From Benincasa hispida (lineage: Eukaryota > Streptophyta > Magnoliopsida > Cucurbitales > Cucurbitaceae), in NCBI RefSeq assembly GCF_009727055.1, contig NC_052352.1, positions 25,098,363 through 25,162,362 of the forward strand: a stretch of DNA of 64,000 nt. The letters run 5' to 3'. Below, piece after piece: positions 1 through 10,129 of the stretch; the stretch's first letter is position 1, and every line of letters starts with the position of its first letter. Both the position numbers and the translations under genes were made by a program. Under the pieces are notes generated by a model. That model had not been told where the DNA came from and searched no databases. It was given only the letters and a program-made list of their open reading frames with translations.

Positions 1-755
1 ACAATAACAACTCCACATGTCAACGAATGGCGGAAGAACCTATGTAGTTTAAGAGTTTGTAAAAATTGTGAAGGCACTTACCCGTAGTTGGATGTTCGCA
101 TGACACACGTGGGGGCAAGCCAAAACGAAAGTAAGTCACCAGGATCAACACATAAATAAATGACGCAACTCACTGCCAAGTAGGCATGAGTTTAGTCTGA
201 GAATGAGCTATTGCTCGCTAGTGGATGTCCACATGACACGACGTCGGGGCAAGCAGAAACGAAGCAAGACAACTGTGGATCAACGCACAAGGTCAGAAAA
301 AAATAACAATGTCAAGAAATATGCAAGGATAAAATAATTTGACACCTCGATAGAAATTTTTTCTTTTTGAATAAATCATGCGACCTGTTCCGGAATTAGT
401 AGAAGTTCTTGAAGGTTTAAGCTTGTGGTCCCTAGGTCTTAGAAGTAATTTTAAAGAAGAGACTTGAATAAGGCTTAAGAAACTTTGGTTATATAGGATT
501 TTTGCAACGAAGTATCCTTGAAAAATCTAGAAAAAAAGAACATTTGCAGTTGACTTGCTAAAGAAAATCTTTAGCTATGCTTGAGGACAAGCATTGTTTA
601 AATTTGGGGTGTGATAACGGCAAAAAATGCACGTATCATAGTGCTAATTCTTAAAACAATGCTTGATTTGCATTGTTAATAACATGTCAAATTTACGTCT
701 AAAAAGGCATTGACTCAATAATATTCGGTTCGCAGCGTGTCATCGCATTAGAATA
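1..755 (+). mobile_element. 3' end of an Athila-like Ty3/gypsy element (truncated)
   Basis: Bases 1-613 are non-coding DNA without a recognisable ORF, as in the long 3' untranslated part of Athila elements. They end in a purine-rich tract (AAATTTGGGGTG, about 601-613), which looks like the polypurine tract. An LTR start follows at 614 (TGATAACGGC...). This start matches the intact LTR at 13000 up to about 755, where homology stops abruptly. Beyond it the sequence is inverted gag of another copy. The LTR is therefore only about 140 of the expected ~1,680 bp. Confidence 0.7.
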
Positions 756-756
756 G

Positions 757-2100
757 TATTTTCCGGTCTTTTTTTCAGCTCGCCCGTAATTTGTCCCATT
801 TGGATTTCAAGATTTCTAATGGATGTAGCTTGATTCTGAAGCACTGATTCGTTTTTCTCAATGTATTGCTTCAACAAGCTCTCTAAGGATGAATATTGCG
901 GTGTTTGTGAGCTGCTAACTTGGCTATGCGCTGGATCGTTATTTTGCGAGAAAAATTCAGGTGGCCCTCCTTTTTGTGCCACAGGTTGAAGCTTTGTTGT
1001 TGATTTTTCCACGAAAAATTTGGGTGGTTTCGCCACCCGGGGTTATATGTATTGGAATAGGGATTATCTCTCATGAAGCATACCGATTGCGGGTTTGTTG
1101 GGCATTCCTCCATCGGGTGAGCATCTCCGCAAATGACACAACTTGCGATCGTTTGAGTAATTGCACTGACTTTCCCTTTCTTCGCTCCCGTATTATTAAT
1201 TGTGATGCCTTGTATTAAACTCATCAGCGCAGTCATTTGATTTTGCAGGGATGCGATGACCCCATTGTTTACGTCATTTTCTTTTATTCTTAATCTCTTA
1301 TCGCTTTCCCGCCAATCCTCTTGATTTTTGGATATGCGATCAAGTATACTCTTTGCCTCCTCATATGTTTTTTCGAGCAGACCACCAGTGACTGCCACAT
1401 TGGTAGCGGTCTACGAAGAGGGATTCAATCCTTGGTAGAAAATCTCCATTTGCAGGCAGTCTGGTAAGCCATTGTGTGAACAGTCTCTTACCAGTCGCTT
1501 GAACCTCGCCCAAGCATCACTAAGCGATTCTTCTTCTTGTTCAAAATTTGTTATTAATTTTTGTCTCCTAGCATTCTCAGTTGGTGGGAAATACTTCTTC
1601 ATAAACTTTTCCACCACCTGTTTCCGTGAAGTTATCTCCCCCAGTTCGAGAGAATATGCCCATTTTCTTGGTTGATCGCATAAGGAAATTGGGAACAGAG
1701 TGAGTCGAACTTCCTCGGTGGAGATATTCAGGAACACAAAAGTGTTGCAGATTTCTATGAAGCTCCGGAGGTGGATGTGCGGGTCTTCGCCATGCCTTCC
1801 TCCAAACTACCCAGCAGCCTGGATCATCTACAACATTACCGGCTTTATTTCAAACCTCAATCCATCTAACGTCGGCCTCATGATTCTTGGAGAGAAATCA
1901 TAGAGGTTAGGTGACGCATAGTCCCAGCTGGGTCTATTGCGGTCATTCGCCAGAAGGATGGGGTTGGCCATAATATTATTCGCGTTAGCGGGCCTTGCTT
2001 CCGGTTGCTCTGCCATTCTTGGTGTTCTGTCTTGTTGTTGGTGGTTGTCTCTTAGTCTGCGTCTGAACATTCTCTCAATCTCCGGGTCGTAATTCGCCAG
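757..2100 (-). pseudogene. Athila-like gag (degenerate, 3' truncated)
   Basis: Read on the minus strand from about 2100 down to 757 this is a retrotransposon Gag: an N-terminal stretch containing EIERMFRRRLRDN and MANPILLANDRN, a Retrotrans_gag domain (residues such as PRKWAYSLELGEITS and FMKKYFPP, near 1500-1680), and a Cys/His cluster CVICGDAHPMEEC near 1110-1150 that resembles a zinc knuckle. It follows directly the 5' LTR and primer-binding site at 2160-2181, as expected of gag. TAG stops at about 1825 and 1807 and frame breaks near 1400 and 1030 interrupt it. The 3' end is lost at about 756, where it joins an oppositely oriented LTR. It is not expected to encode a working capsid protein. 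The lineage assignment comes from the LTR/PBS type and gag style; exact lineage would need RT, which is absent here. Confidence 0.8.
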
Positions 2101-2159
2101 AGATTAAGAGTCAGCAAAGAAATTAGAAAAATTACCGTTAGCACTTTATTTTGCCGAAG

Positions 2160-2177
2160 TCCCCGGCAACGGCGCCA
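2160..2177 (-). promoter_or_regulatory. Primer-binding site, tRNA-Asp type
   Basis: Minus strand reads TGGCGCCGTTGCCGGGGA, four bases inside the LTR end at 2182. This is the sequence typical of Athila elements and complementary to the 3' end of a tRNA (tRNA-Asp is the one usually cited). It fixes the orientation of the element and identifies 2182-3843 as its 5' LTR. Confidence 0.85.
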
Positions 2178-2181
2178 AACT

Positions 2182-3843
2182 TGATGCTTATTTTTAAGAA
2201 GTGAATTATGGATGATATGCGATGGTGAAATTGCGTTGTGCACTCAATTTTCCTCAGCGGAATCCAAGTGTAAATTCCATTGAGTTTCCTAGTAAGTCCA
2301 GCGTCGAACTCAGCGACTTGTGAAAATAGGTTGTGTTGGTAATTTTTAGGAAGACTTTGTGGTAACCAAATAAATAAATTGTTTGTTTGTTGTTGATTGC
2401 GTTAATGAGAAAATAAACAAATGCGGTGGATTTGAGAAAAGTCAGTTGTGTGATAGATGCACTGAGTATGCAATGAACAGGTTGAGAAGATCTTTAGCTA
2501 GCGTTACTTGGAAATGCGTCAGACTATGCGATCATGCTACAACCATGCACAGCAAATCATTTTCCAATGCAAATGCGATGCTCCTAAGTTTAGGACGCAT
2601 GTGTTGAATGCAAAAGTGTCCATAGAGCTTATCCCTAAGTCTTTACTCTTGTCCTATGCGATGATGCAAAATGCATAAAAGCAAGGTGACCGCATACAAT
2701 CATATGTTAACTCTAGGATGCATGTGATGCGTTGATAATAAATAGTGTTTATTCCTAAGCTCCTATCTCTTGATTATGCGTTCTAATCTAAATCTTCCGA
2801 GCCTATATTCTAACCTGACCTTCCCAAGCCTAGATCCTGTCCTTAGACTACCCTCCCGAGTATCTTTAATGGACGAATGAAGCATACATAATACAAGATA
2901 ATCGCATAGAATGAAGATTCCCTAGTTGTGCTAGCTAAATGCTTCTCAACCCATTCAACTGATTTAGCTACTCATGCATAAATAACAGAGAGTGAACAGA
3001 TATAGAGAAGTAGATTTTATTTCAATAAATGAGTGGAGTACAAAATAACAATGGAAGTTAAAGATAGAGAGCCTGGTAGCAATTCCTTGCTGACCGAGGC
3101 GTTTACACTGTAATCTCTATTCAGTTCTAAAGATGTTCCTTCTTCCGCAGGCGTCGGCCCTCTCTCTGTCCTTGAAGCTTTCAGCGCTTTCCAAGCTTAC
3201 CGGAACAATCTATCGGCACAACCTTCTCTCTTGCGTCCGCCTTAAAACGAAAGAAATCTATAAACAAGGGCGTATGAAACTTCAAATTAATGAATGGTGA
3301 ACCCTTTTTCTGAAGGTTACCCTTGGTATTTATAGAACATCCAGGGTGAATACCGGCTTCTCTCTCATGATTGCACAGATGGGACGGCTTTAATTCTCCT
3401 GACTGGTGCACCGAATATTTGTCACCGAAAAGTTGAGTGTACTTGTTATCGTTAATCAGCTGTCAACTTAATTTGGATTCGACTGTCATCAGCTTTCTAT
3501 CCCATCGCGATTAATTAGCCTTTCACCCAGATGTGACCACCATGTTGCGTTGACCAAGTTGCGGCGATCCTTCTCGAGTGAATATTTTCGAATACGATCA
3601 CCGCAAAGCCTTGCGATGATGTTATGCTCAACCAATGATTTCCTATGATCGCAATTTACACCTTGCGTTATCGCATATTCTACACAAAAATAAGAAAATC
3701 AACTGTTCTAATGCGATAAACGCATGCGACCGCAATATTATGACCTTACCAACATTGGACGTAATTTGACATGTTTTATCAACGCAATCCAGCATTGTTT
3801 AAGAACTTAGCACTATGATAACGTGCATTAATGCCCGTTATCA
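2182..3843 (-). repeat. Athila-like 5' LTR, copy 1
   Basis: A 1,662-bp LTR bounded by TG...CA on the minus strand: it starts TGATAACGGGCATTAATGC at 3843 and ends ...AATAAGCATCA at 2182. It is closely similar to the LTRs at 4477-6161 and 13000-14680. A TATA-like motif (minus strand CTATAAATACC) lies near 3328-3340. The base next to its outer end (3844) is already gag sequence of a second copy, so this element appears to have inserted into that gag. The paired 3' LTR is not in the window. Confidence 0.85.
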
Positions 3844-4470
3844 ACAATCCCTTACCAACTTCTTAAACCTCGCTCAGGCATTACTAAGCGATTCGTCAGT
3901 TTCTTATTCAAAATTTGTTATTAATTTCCTTCTCCTAATATTCTCAGTTGGTGGGAAATACTTCTTCATAAACTTTTCCACCACTTATTCCCATGAAGTG
4001 ATCTCTTCTGGCTCGAGGGAATACGCCCATTTTCTTGCCTGATCACACAAAGAAAATGGAAACAGAGTTAGTCAAACTTCTTCAGTAGAGATATTCGGGA
4101 ACACAAAAGTGTTGCAGATTTCTATGAAGCTTTGGAGGTGGGCGTACGGGTCCTCGCCACGCCGTCCTCCAAATTATCCTGCAGTCTGGATCATCTGCAG
4201 CATCATCGGTTGCATTTCGAATCGGCTTCCATCAAGGGCAGGCCTCATGATTCCTGGAGAGAAATCGTATAGGTTTGGCGATGCATAGTCCCTAATGGGC
4301 ATATTATGATCGTTTGCCAGTAGGATTGGATTCGCCATGACGTTGTTTTCGTTTGGTGCTCCATTTCCAGGCTGCTCCGCCATATCGTCTTTATCTGGCT
4401 GTTGTTGTTAGCAGTTGTCTCTTAATCTTCTTCTGAACATCCTCTCAATCTCCAAGTCGTAATTCGCCAA
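3844..4470 (-). pseudogene. Athila-like gag fragment, copy 2
   Basis: The minus strand encodes the same Gag N-terminus as copy 1 (MANPILLANDHN..., RDYASPNLYDFSPGIMRP at 4174-4383), continuing toward the Retrotrans_gag domain (KWAYSLEPEEIT, about 3980-4040). It is cut at 3843/3844 by the LTR of copy 1. It shares with copy 1 an in-frame TAG at the position between AG and FGGR, so the stop is either inherited or a repeated C-to-T change. No intact reading frame longer than about 75 codons remains. Confidence 0.75.
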
Positions 4471-4476
4471 AAAACT

Positions 4477-6161
4477 TGATGCGTTATTTTATAAAGTGAA
4501 AATGTGGAATGAGTTGCGGTGATGGAAATGCGTTGAGCAACAAGTTTTCTCAGTGAAATCCAAGTATAAACCCCACTGAGTTTCCTGATAAGTCCATGGT
4601 CGAACTTAGGGACTTGGGAAAACAATATGCGGTGGTAATTTCTTAGAAGACTTTGCGGTAACCAAATAAATCAATAGTTGTTTGGGTTGTTGTTTGCGGT
4701 AATAAAATAAATAAATGTGGCGAATTTGGGTAAAGGTTAATTATGCGGTAGATACACTGAGTATGCGGAGGAACGGGTTGAGAAGATCTTTAGCTAGCGT
4801 TTCCTAGGAATGCGTCAGACTATGCGATCATGCTACTCTCATGCAACAACAAATCATTTTCCAATGCAAATGCGGTGCTTCTAAGTCTAGGACGCATGTG
4901 TTGAGTGCAAAAATGTCCATAGAGCTTATTCCTAAGTCTCTACTCTTTTCCTATGCGATGATGCAAGATGCATACAAGAACAAGGTGACAGTACACAATC
5001 ATATCCTATCACTAGGATGCATGCGATGCGTTGATAGCAAACAGTGTTTATTCCTAAGCTCCTATCTCTTGATTATGCATTCTAATCTGACTCTCCCGAG
5101 CCTAGATTCTAACCTGACTTTTCCAAGCATAGATCTTGTCCTTAGAATACCCTCCCGAGTATCTCTAATGGACGAATGAAGTATTCATAATACAAGATAA
5201 TCGCATAGAGTGAATATCCCCAATTAAGCTAGCTAAGTACTTCTCAACCCATTCGACAGATTTAGTTACTCATGCATGTTAAACAGAGAGTGAACAGATA
5301 TAAAGAAGTAAATTCCATTTCTATAGATAAGTTTGAGTACAAAATGACAATAGAAGTTAAAGATAGAGAGCCTGGTAGCAATCTCTTGCTTCCCAAGGCT
5401 TATACACTGTCAACTCTATTCTATTCAAAAGATATTCCTGCTTCCACAGGAACTAGCCCTCTCTCTGATCTTGAAGCTTCCGGCACTCTCCCAAGTTCAC
5501 TAGAATGATCTATCGGCATAATCTTGCTTCTCTCACTTCCGCCTTAAAATAAAAGAAAATCTAAGAACAAGGCTAAACTATCTAAGGGAAAATTATCTAA
5601 GTATCTGAACTTGCTGAACCCTTTTTCTGAAGGTTGCCTTCGATATTTATAGAGCTTCAGGGTGAAAGGCGGCTTCTCTCTTATGATTGCACAGATGGGA
5701 TGACTTTAATTCTCTGACTGATGCATCGAATATTTGTCACCGAAAAGCTGAGTGTAATTGTTATCGTTAGCGGCTTGTCAACTTAATTTGGATTCGATCG
5801 TCATCAGCTTTCTGTCCCATCGTGATTAATTATGTCTTTCAGCTAGATGCGCCCACCAAGTTACGCCGGCTCTATGCGGCGATCTTTCTTGAGTAGATGT
5901 TTGCGAGCAAAAATCACCATAAAGCCTTGCGGTAACGCTGCACTCATCCATTGATTTCTTGTAATCACGCTTTTCGCCTTACATCAACGCATATTCTGCA
6001 TAAAAATACATAAGTTAACTGTTTCTATATGATGGATGCATGCGACCGAAAATTTTATGAACTTAATGCTTTTTGGACGCAATCTAACATATTTTATCAA
6101 CGCAAACCTTCGTTTTTTAATAACTTAGCACTGTAATAATGTGCATTTTTGCCCGTTATCA
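4477..6161 (-). repeat. Athila-like 5' LTR, copy 2
   Basis: A 1,685-bp LTR homologous to 2182-3843, starting on the minus strand at 6161 with TGATAACGGGCAAAAATGC and ending ...ATAACGCATCA at 4477. The TATA-like motif is at about 5644-5656. Unlike copy 1, the primer-binding site is missing: about 86 bp between the gag leader (AATTCGCCA) and the LTR end have been deleted, so this copy could not prime reverse transcription. Confidence 0.85.
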
Positions 6162-6480
6162 CCTGTTGGTGGTGTTTATTTCCTGTTCAGGGGTCGAGTG
6201 TATATTGGTTCTTATTCGAGGAGATTGCTGAGGAGATTACTATCCGAGTGTAGATTCATTCGTGTTGGTGAAGGATCATGTAGTGAGTTCAAGAGAACGA
6301 GAAAAATAGTTCTTCAAGGGTAAGTTCTCTTGAATCTTAGTATTTCCCTTTTGAAGCATGTTGTAATTTAGAGTTTTGCATAACTATTACTGTTTGATTG
6401 TAAATATGTACATTATGTCACAATGGGGTTTGCAACAATCTCGCTTCTGCTCACGGGTCTCTTTGTTAAGAGTTCCTTCA
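6162..6480. other. Unassigned sequence between Athila LTR and chromovirus pol tail
   Basis: About 320 bp follow the Athila LTR. No domain is recognised. It contains only short frames and probably represents degenerate retroelement DNA into which the Athila copy inserted. Confidence 0.4.
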
Positions 6481-6482
6481 AT

Positions 6483-6600
6483 AAAGACATTGCGTAGCAG
6501 GGAGATAGCTTTTGTGAAATTTTTTTAGCAAAATCATCAGTTCAATGAAGTCACCTAGAAGCGAGAGGATGAGATGAGAGCCCAATACCCGGAGCTATTC
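6483..6600 (+). pseudogene. Pol C-terminal tail of a Tekay/Del-like chromovirus
   Basis: Reading from 6483, the + strand gives LRSREIAFVKF, then QNHQFNEVT and KREDEMRAQYPELF, ending with TAG at 6601. This is the characteristic C-terminal end of the polyprotein of Tekay/Del chromoviruses (usually ...W-K/R-N-H...TWEREDxMR..YPxLF). Two in-frame TAG codons stand where tryptophan is expected. Only this tail remains; the rest of pol is missing, probably cut away upstream of 6480. Just downstream come the motif TTTCGAGGACGAAAGTTC, a purine-rich tract (about 6631-6647) and the LTR. Confidence 0.8.
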
Positions 6601-8262
6601 TAGGGGTAACTTTCGAGGACGAAAGTTCTGTAAGTGAGGAAGAATGTAACACCCGAAATTTTTGTTGCAATGTAATTTCGGTAGTTTATATTAATGGAGG
6701 ACGTTTGTTGAATTTTGAAAATTTAAATGTAATTTTGGAAATTTATGTCGTCCAAATTTAATTTAAAATGAATGTCAAGAATTAATTTCATTTTTTGAAA
6801 GGAGATTAGTTAAATTCTTTTTTAATTGAAAATTTAAGAGAAAAAAAGGGGGTTAGAAGTTGGAAGGAAGAGAATAAAATAAAATAAGATAAGATTGTAT
6901 AAAATTAAAATAAATATTTTATTGTATTATTTTTTATTTTTATTTTAATTTTATTTCCACCACCCCCCAATCTCCTTGCCTCCCTCGCTGAAGCCCTAGC
7001 TCCAGCCGCTGCAAACTTCAACACCTCCCGCTGCCACGAGATTCAACGCTTTCTGCCGCCTCCGAGTCACCGTGCATCGGAGTCCTAGCCACACCACCCA
7101 TCCTTCGCACGGACTAGAGTCGAGTCGTCCCACGCCAACAGTCCATTGTCCACACCGTTTGCAAGACTCAGTTGCGCGTGTCGTCAGCCTCGCCGACCTT
7201 CAACTGAAGCTAGCCTTTGCACGTCGTCCCTCACCTCGGCTTCTTCACGCGTCATTCCAGCCGTGAGCGCCAGCTGTCTGTAGTCATCCACTTAGCCCCT
7301 GTCTCGCCTCGCCGACATCTTCTGATCAGTCGTCGGGTCCCGCACAACTTGACGGAATTTGGATCTTGGGTAGGTTTTTTTGTGAGGTTTTCTCAGGAAG
7401 TCTTGGATACACATTTAAGTTTGGTTCAGTCATATTGATACTCACTATGTTTCAATTTAGATCGAGGTTTCAAGGTGTCAAGAACTACTATCCAGCAACA
7501 TAAGGTTCCGGAGTTATGACTTTTGGTATGTTTTGGTTTTCATTCTTCAAAGATTTTGGTTATCAAATGGATATTCGGTCAAATTGTGGATTAAATCTTG
7601 ATTGTGGAAGATTAATTTGAGATTTCAAGGAGATTTGGAGCCACCGTCCGACAATATCAAAAGGGTTTTTTCACGCTTTGGTAAGTGTATTAAGCCTTAG
7701 AACCATTGATTTAAATATAGTGTGTTGGAATTTGGAGGTTCTACCCATTACTATTAAATTTGCATAGTCTGAGGCATTTGTTGGGAGATTGGGAGCAATT
7801 TTTTAAACAAGCTATACTTTGGGTAAAGAATATTTGAATTTGTTGGGATTTATTTTGGCAATATTTGGATAATTTTGTTTGAAATTAGGCCACTAATGTG
7901 GAAATTGAAATGGGTTAACATTTAGGGATTTGTTCAAGAATCCTACTCAAGATAAAGAGAGGACTTTGAATTGCTAATTTTCTTGGACTTAATTTGAGGT
8001 GAGTAATCTTACTACTAAAACTGTCGTAATGCCAGGTAAGGATAATTATGATTTATTGATATTTATGTATGCCTTCATTGACTGAGGTTTGAAAGGACTA
8101 GAGCCAGGTATTGATAATTATAATTTATTGAGGATATATTGATGGTTTGACGTTTATGTATGCCTTGCTGGCATGAAGGTTTAAAAGACTAGATGCGCAT
8201 AGAGATGTTTGAATGCTAGCATCATTTGGGTATATTATTATTCTGGGAGATCCTGCTGAATC

Positions 8263-8470
8263 TAAGGATGATGAGATGTATATGTATGTTATAGAGGTAT
8301 GATGACAAAATCTATATGTGTGTTATAAAAACATGATGATGAGATGTATATGTATGTTATAGAACCATGATGATGAGATGTATATGTATGTTATGGGACT
8401 AGGATGACGAGATGTATATGTATGTTATAAAACCATGATGATGAGATGCATATGTATGTTATAGAATCAT
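8263..8470 (+). repeat. Minisatellite, ~37-bp unit
   Basis: About six imperfect copies of a unit containing ATGATGAGATGTATATGTAT and GTTATAGAACC follow one another. They lie inside the Tekay-like LTR. Confidence 0.8.
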
Positions 8471-8528
8471 CTTATGATACTGATGTTGGGATCGTGATAA
8501 TGTCCTCACTGATTAGTTAGATACCCAC

Positions 8529-9036
8529 TAGAGGTTGTGTGTCCTTCAGGATTCACTAGAGGTGATGGTTTCCTTCGGGATCCACCCGAGGTTGTGTTTC
8601 CTTTGAGATTTACTAGAGGTGGTGCTTTCCTTCAGGATTCACCAGAGGTTGTGTGTTCTTCAGGATTAACTAGAGTTGGTGGTTTCCTTCGAGATCCACC
8701 AGAGGTTGTGTTTCCTTCGAGATCCACCAGAGGTTGTGTTTTCTTCGGGATTCTCTAGAAGTGGTGCTTTCCTTTGAGATTCACCAGAGGTTGTGTTTCC
8801 TTCGGGATTCACTAGAGGTAGTGCTTTCCTTCGAGATTCACTAGAGGTTGTGTTTCCTTCGGGATTCACTAGAGGTAGTGNACTAGAGGTAGTGCTTTCC
8901 TTCGAGATTCACTAGAGGTTGTGTTTCCTTCGGGATTCACTAGAGGTAGTGCTTTCCTTCGAGATTCACTAGAGGTAGTGCTTTCCTTCGAGATTCACTA
9001 GAGGTTGTGTTTTCTTCTGGATTCACTAGAGATGGT
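8529..9036 (+). repeat. Minisatellite, 29-bp unit, with one N
   Basis: About 17 copies of a 29-bp unit (TTCACTAGAGGTAGTGCTTT plus CCTTCGAGA and variants) form a tandem array. One N at 8881 sits inside it, flanked on both sides by the same repeat text. This indicates a gap or collapsed repeat in the assembly. A few further diverged units appear at 26903-26960, on the other side of the Tat insertion, showing that the Tat element inserted within the array. Confidence 0.85.
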
Positions 9037-9041
9037 GTCTT
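9037..9041. repeat. Target-site duplication GTCTT (left)
   Basis: GTCTT immediately precedes the left LTR of the Tat element and is repeated at 26898-26902 after the right LTR. This fixes both ends of the insertion. Confidence 0.9.
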
Positions 9042-9708
9042 TGTTCACACGAGGTTTCCAGAGAAATGTGTTTTGTGGAGTTGAACTTGAGTTGGTGTTG
9101 ATGTTGATTTGATGCGATGTGGTTCGATCTCTAATACTTGATCCTCTGATTCTCTCTTAGTTGGGTGAATGTGCTTGACTTGAAGAAGAAAAGCATCGAA
9201 CGTTCTTGAAGTAGAAGTCTTGGAAGCTAGCTTGAAGTAGAAGTCTTGGAAAAGTCTTTGTGTCTTCAAGGGTCTTTTGTCTTCTAAGAGGGCTTCAGGA
9301 GAAAATGTTGTCCCTTGAAATGAGAAGAGTGTCTCTATTTATAGGGCTCTCTGATGGGCTTCATGGGCTTGGGTCTGGTTAGCCCATGGGTTTGGGTTTG
9401 GTTGGTCCATGGGTTTGGTCTTTGGGACCAATTAATTGGATTTAGGCCTGATTTGATATTTGAGTCAAATTCGACCTATTTTTGGGCTTAGTTGGACTTT
9501 GACCCAAATAATAATATCAAATTGAGTCCAATTATCTGATTCAATGGTCATGACAAAACCACGTAATGTCATCGAAATTTGTCTTTAACTTTAATTCGAT
9601 ACATATGTCAACTCCTAATTAGGCCAAATTCAATGATTTAGAATTTCATCATTAATTTAGTAAACGACGTGGCAACTTGTGATTGGTCCAAAATTTTATC
9701 CTTCAACA
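9042..9708 (-). repeat. 3' LTR of the Tat element
   Basis: 667 bp, plus strand TGTTCACACGAGGTTTCC...CCTTCAACA, paired with 26189-26897. It lacks about 65 bp present in the other LTR (around 9290). The purine-rich stretch GAAAGGGGCATT (minus strand, about 9709-9722) next to it is the likely polypurine tract. Confidence 0.9.
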
Positions 9709-10098
9709 AATGCCCCTTTCGAGATTTATGCACGCTTATGGGTGGGTGAATTTCGAAAAAGATGAAGTTGTGATCGGAATTCAAATATATTTTTTCTTGA
9801 ATTTAACCTCAAATGATGTGTAAGTCAAACTATGAATTCAGTACATAAGTTTAACTCAAATTTGGGATAAAAGGTGGAATATGGCGAAATTTTAACTTGA
9901 CATTTTATTCATAATTCAATATCAAAGTTAATCATTTGAATTTTGATAAAATTTGGGATATGGCCAAATTTTAATTTGGGATGAATTTGACATCTATCTC
10001 TCTCACCACCCGATTTGGCTGGCTTGAATCTAGAATAAAATTTGAATTAGAATCTCCTCAAACTTTATAAAAAGTAATAAAATAATAATAATAATAAC

Positions 10099-10129
<31 letters not shown>

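Larger units (their letters stand above)
6648..9041 (+). repeat. Tekay/Del-like LTR, left part (interrupted)
   Basis: Begins TGTAACACCCGAAATTTTTG, the usual start of Tekay/Del LTRs, right after a polypurine tract. The LTR continues at 26903 after an inserted 17.9 kb Tat element and ends ...GTCGTTACA at 27537. The joined length is about 3.03 kb. Bases 6960-7370 are relatively GC-rich and give short open frames without family resemblance. Two tandem-repeat blocks (8263-8470 and 8529-9036) lie at the insertion point. Confidence 0.8.

Noticed and set aside
7072..7438. Two short + strand frames in a GC-richer stretch
   Set aside because: They lie within the Tekay-like LTR, overlap in different frames and match no known domain.
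8529..8869. Open frames over the 29-bp repeats on both strands
   Set aside because: Open only because 87-bp triplets of the repeat lack stops; peptide is repeat-derived.
8263..9036. Possible CRISPR-like array
   Set aside because: Units are contiguous without unique spacers and the DNA is eukaryotic.
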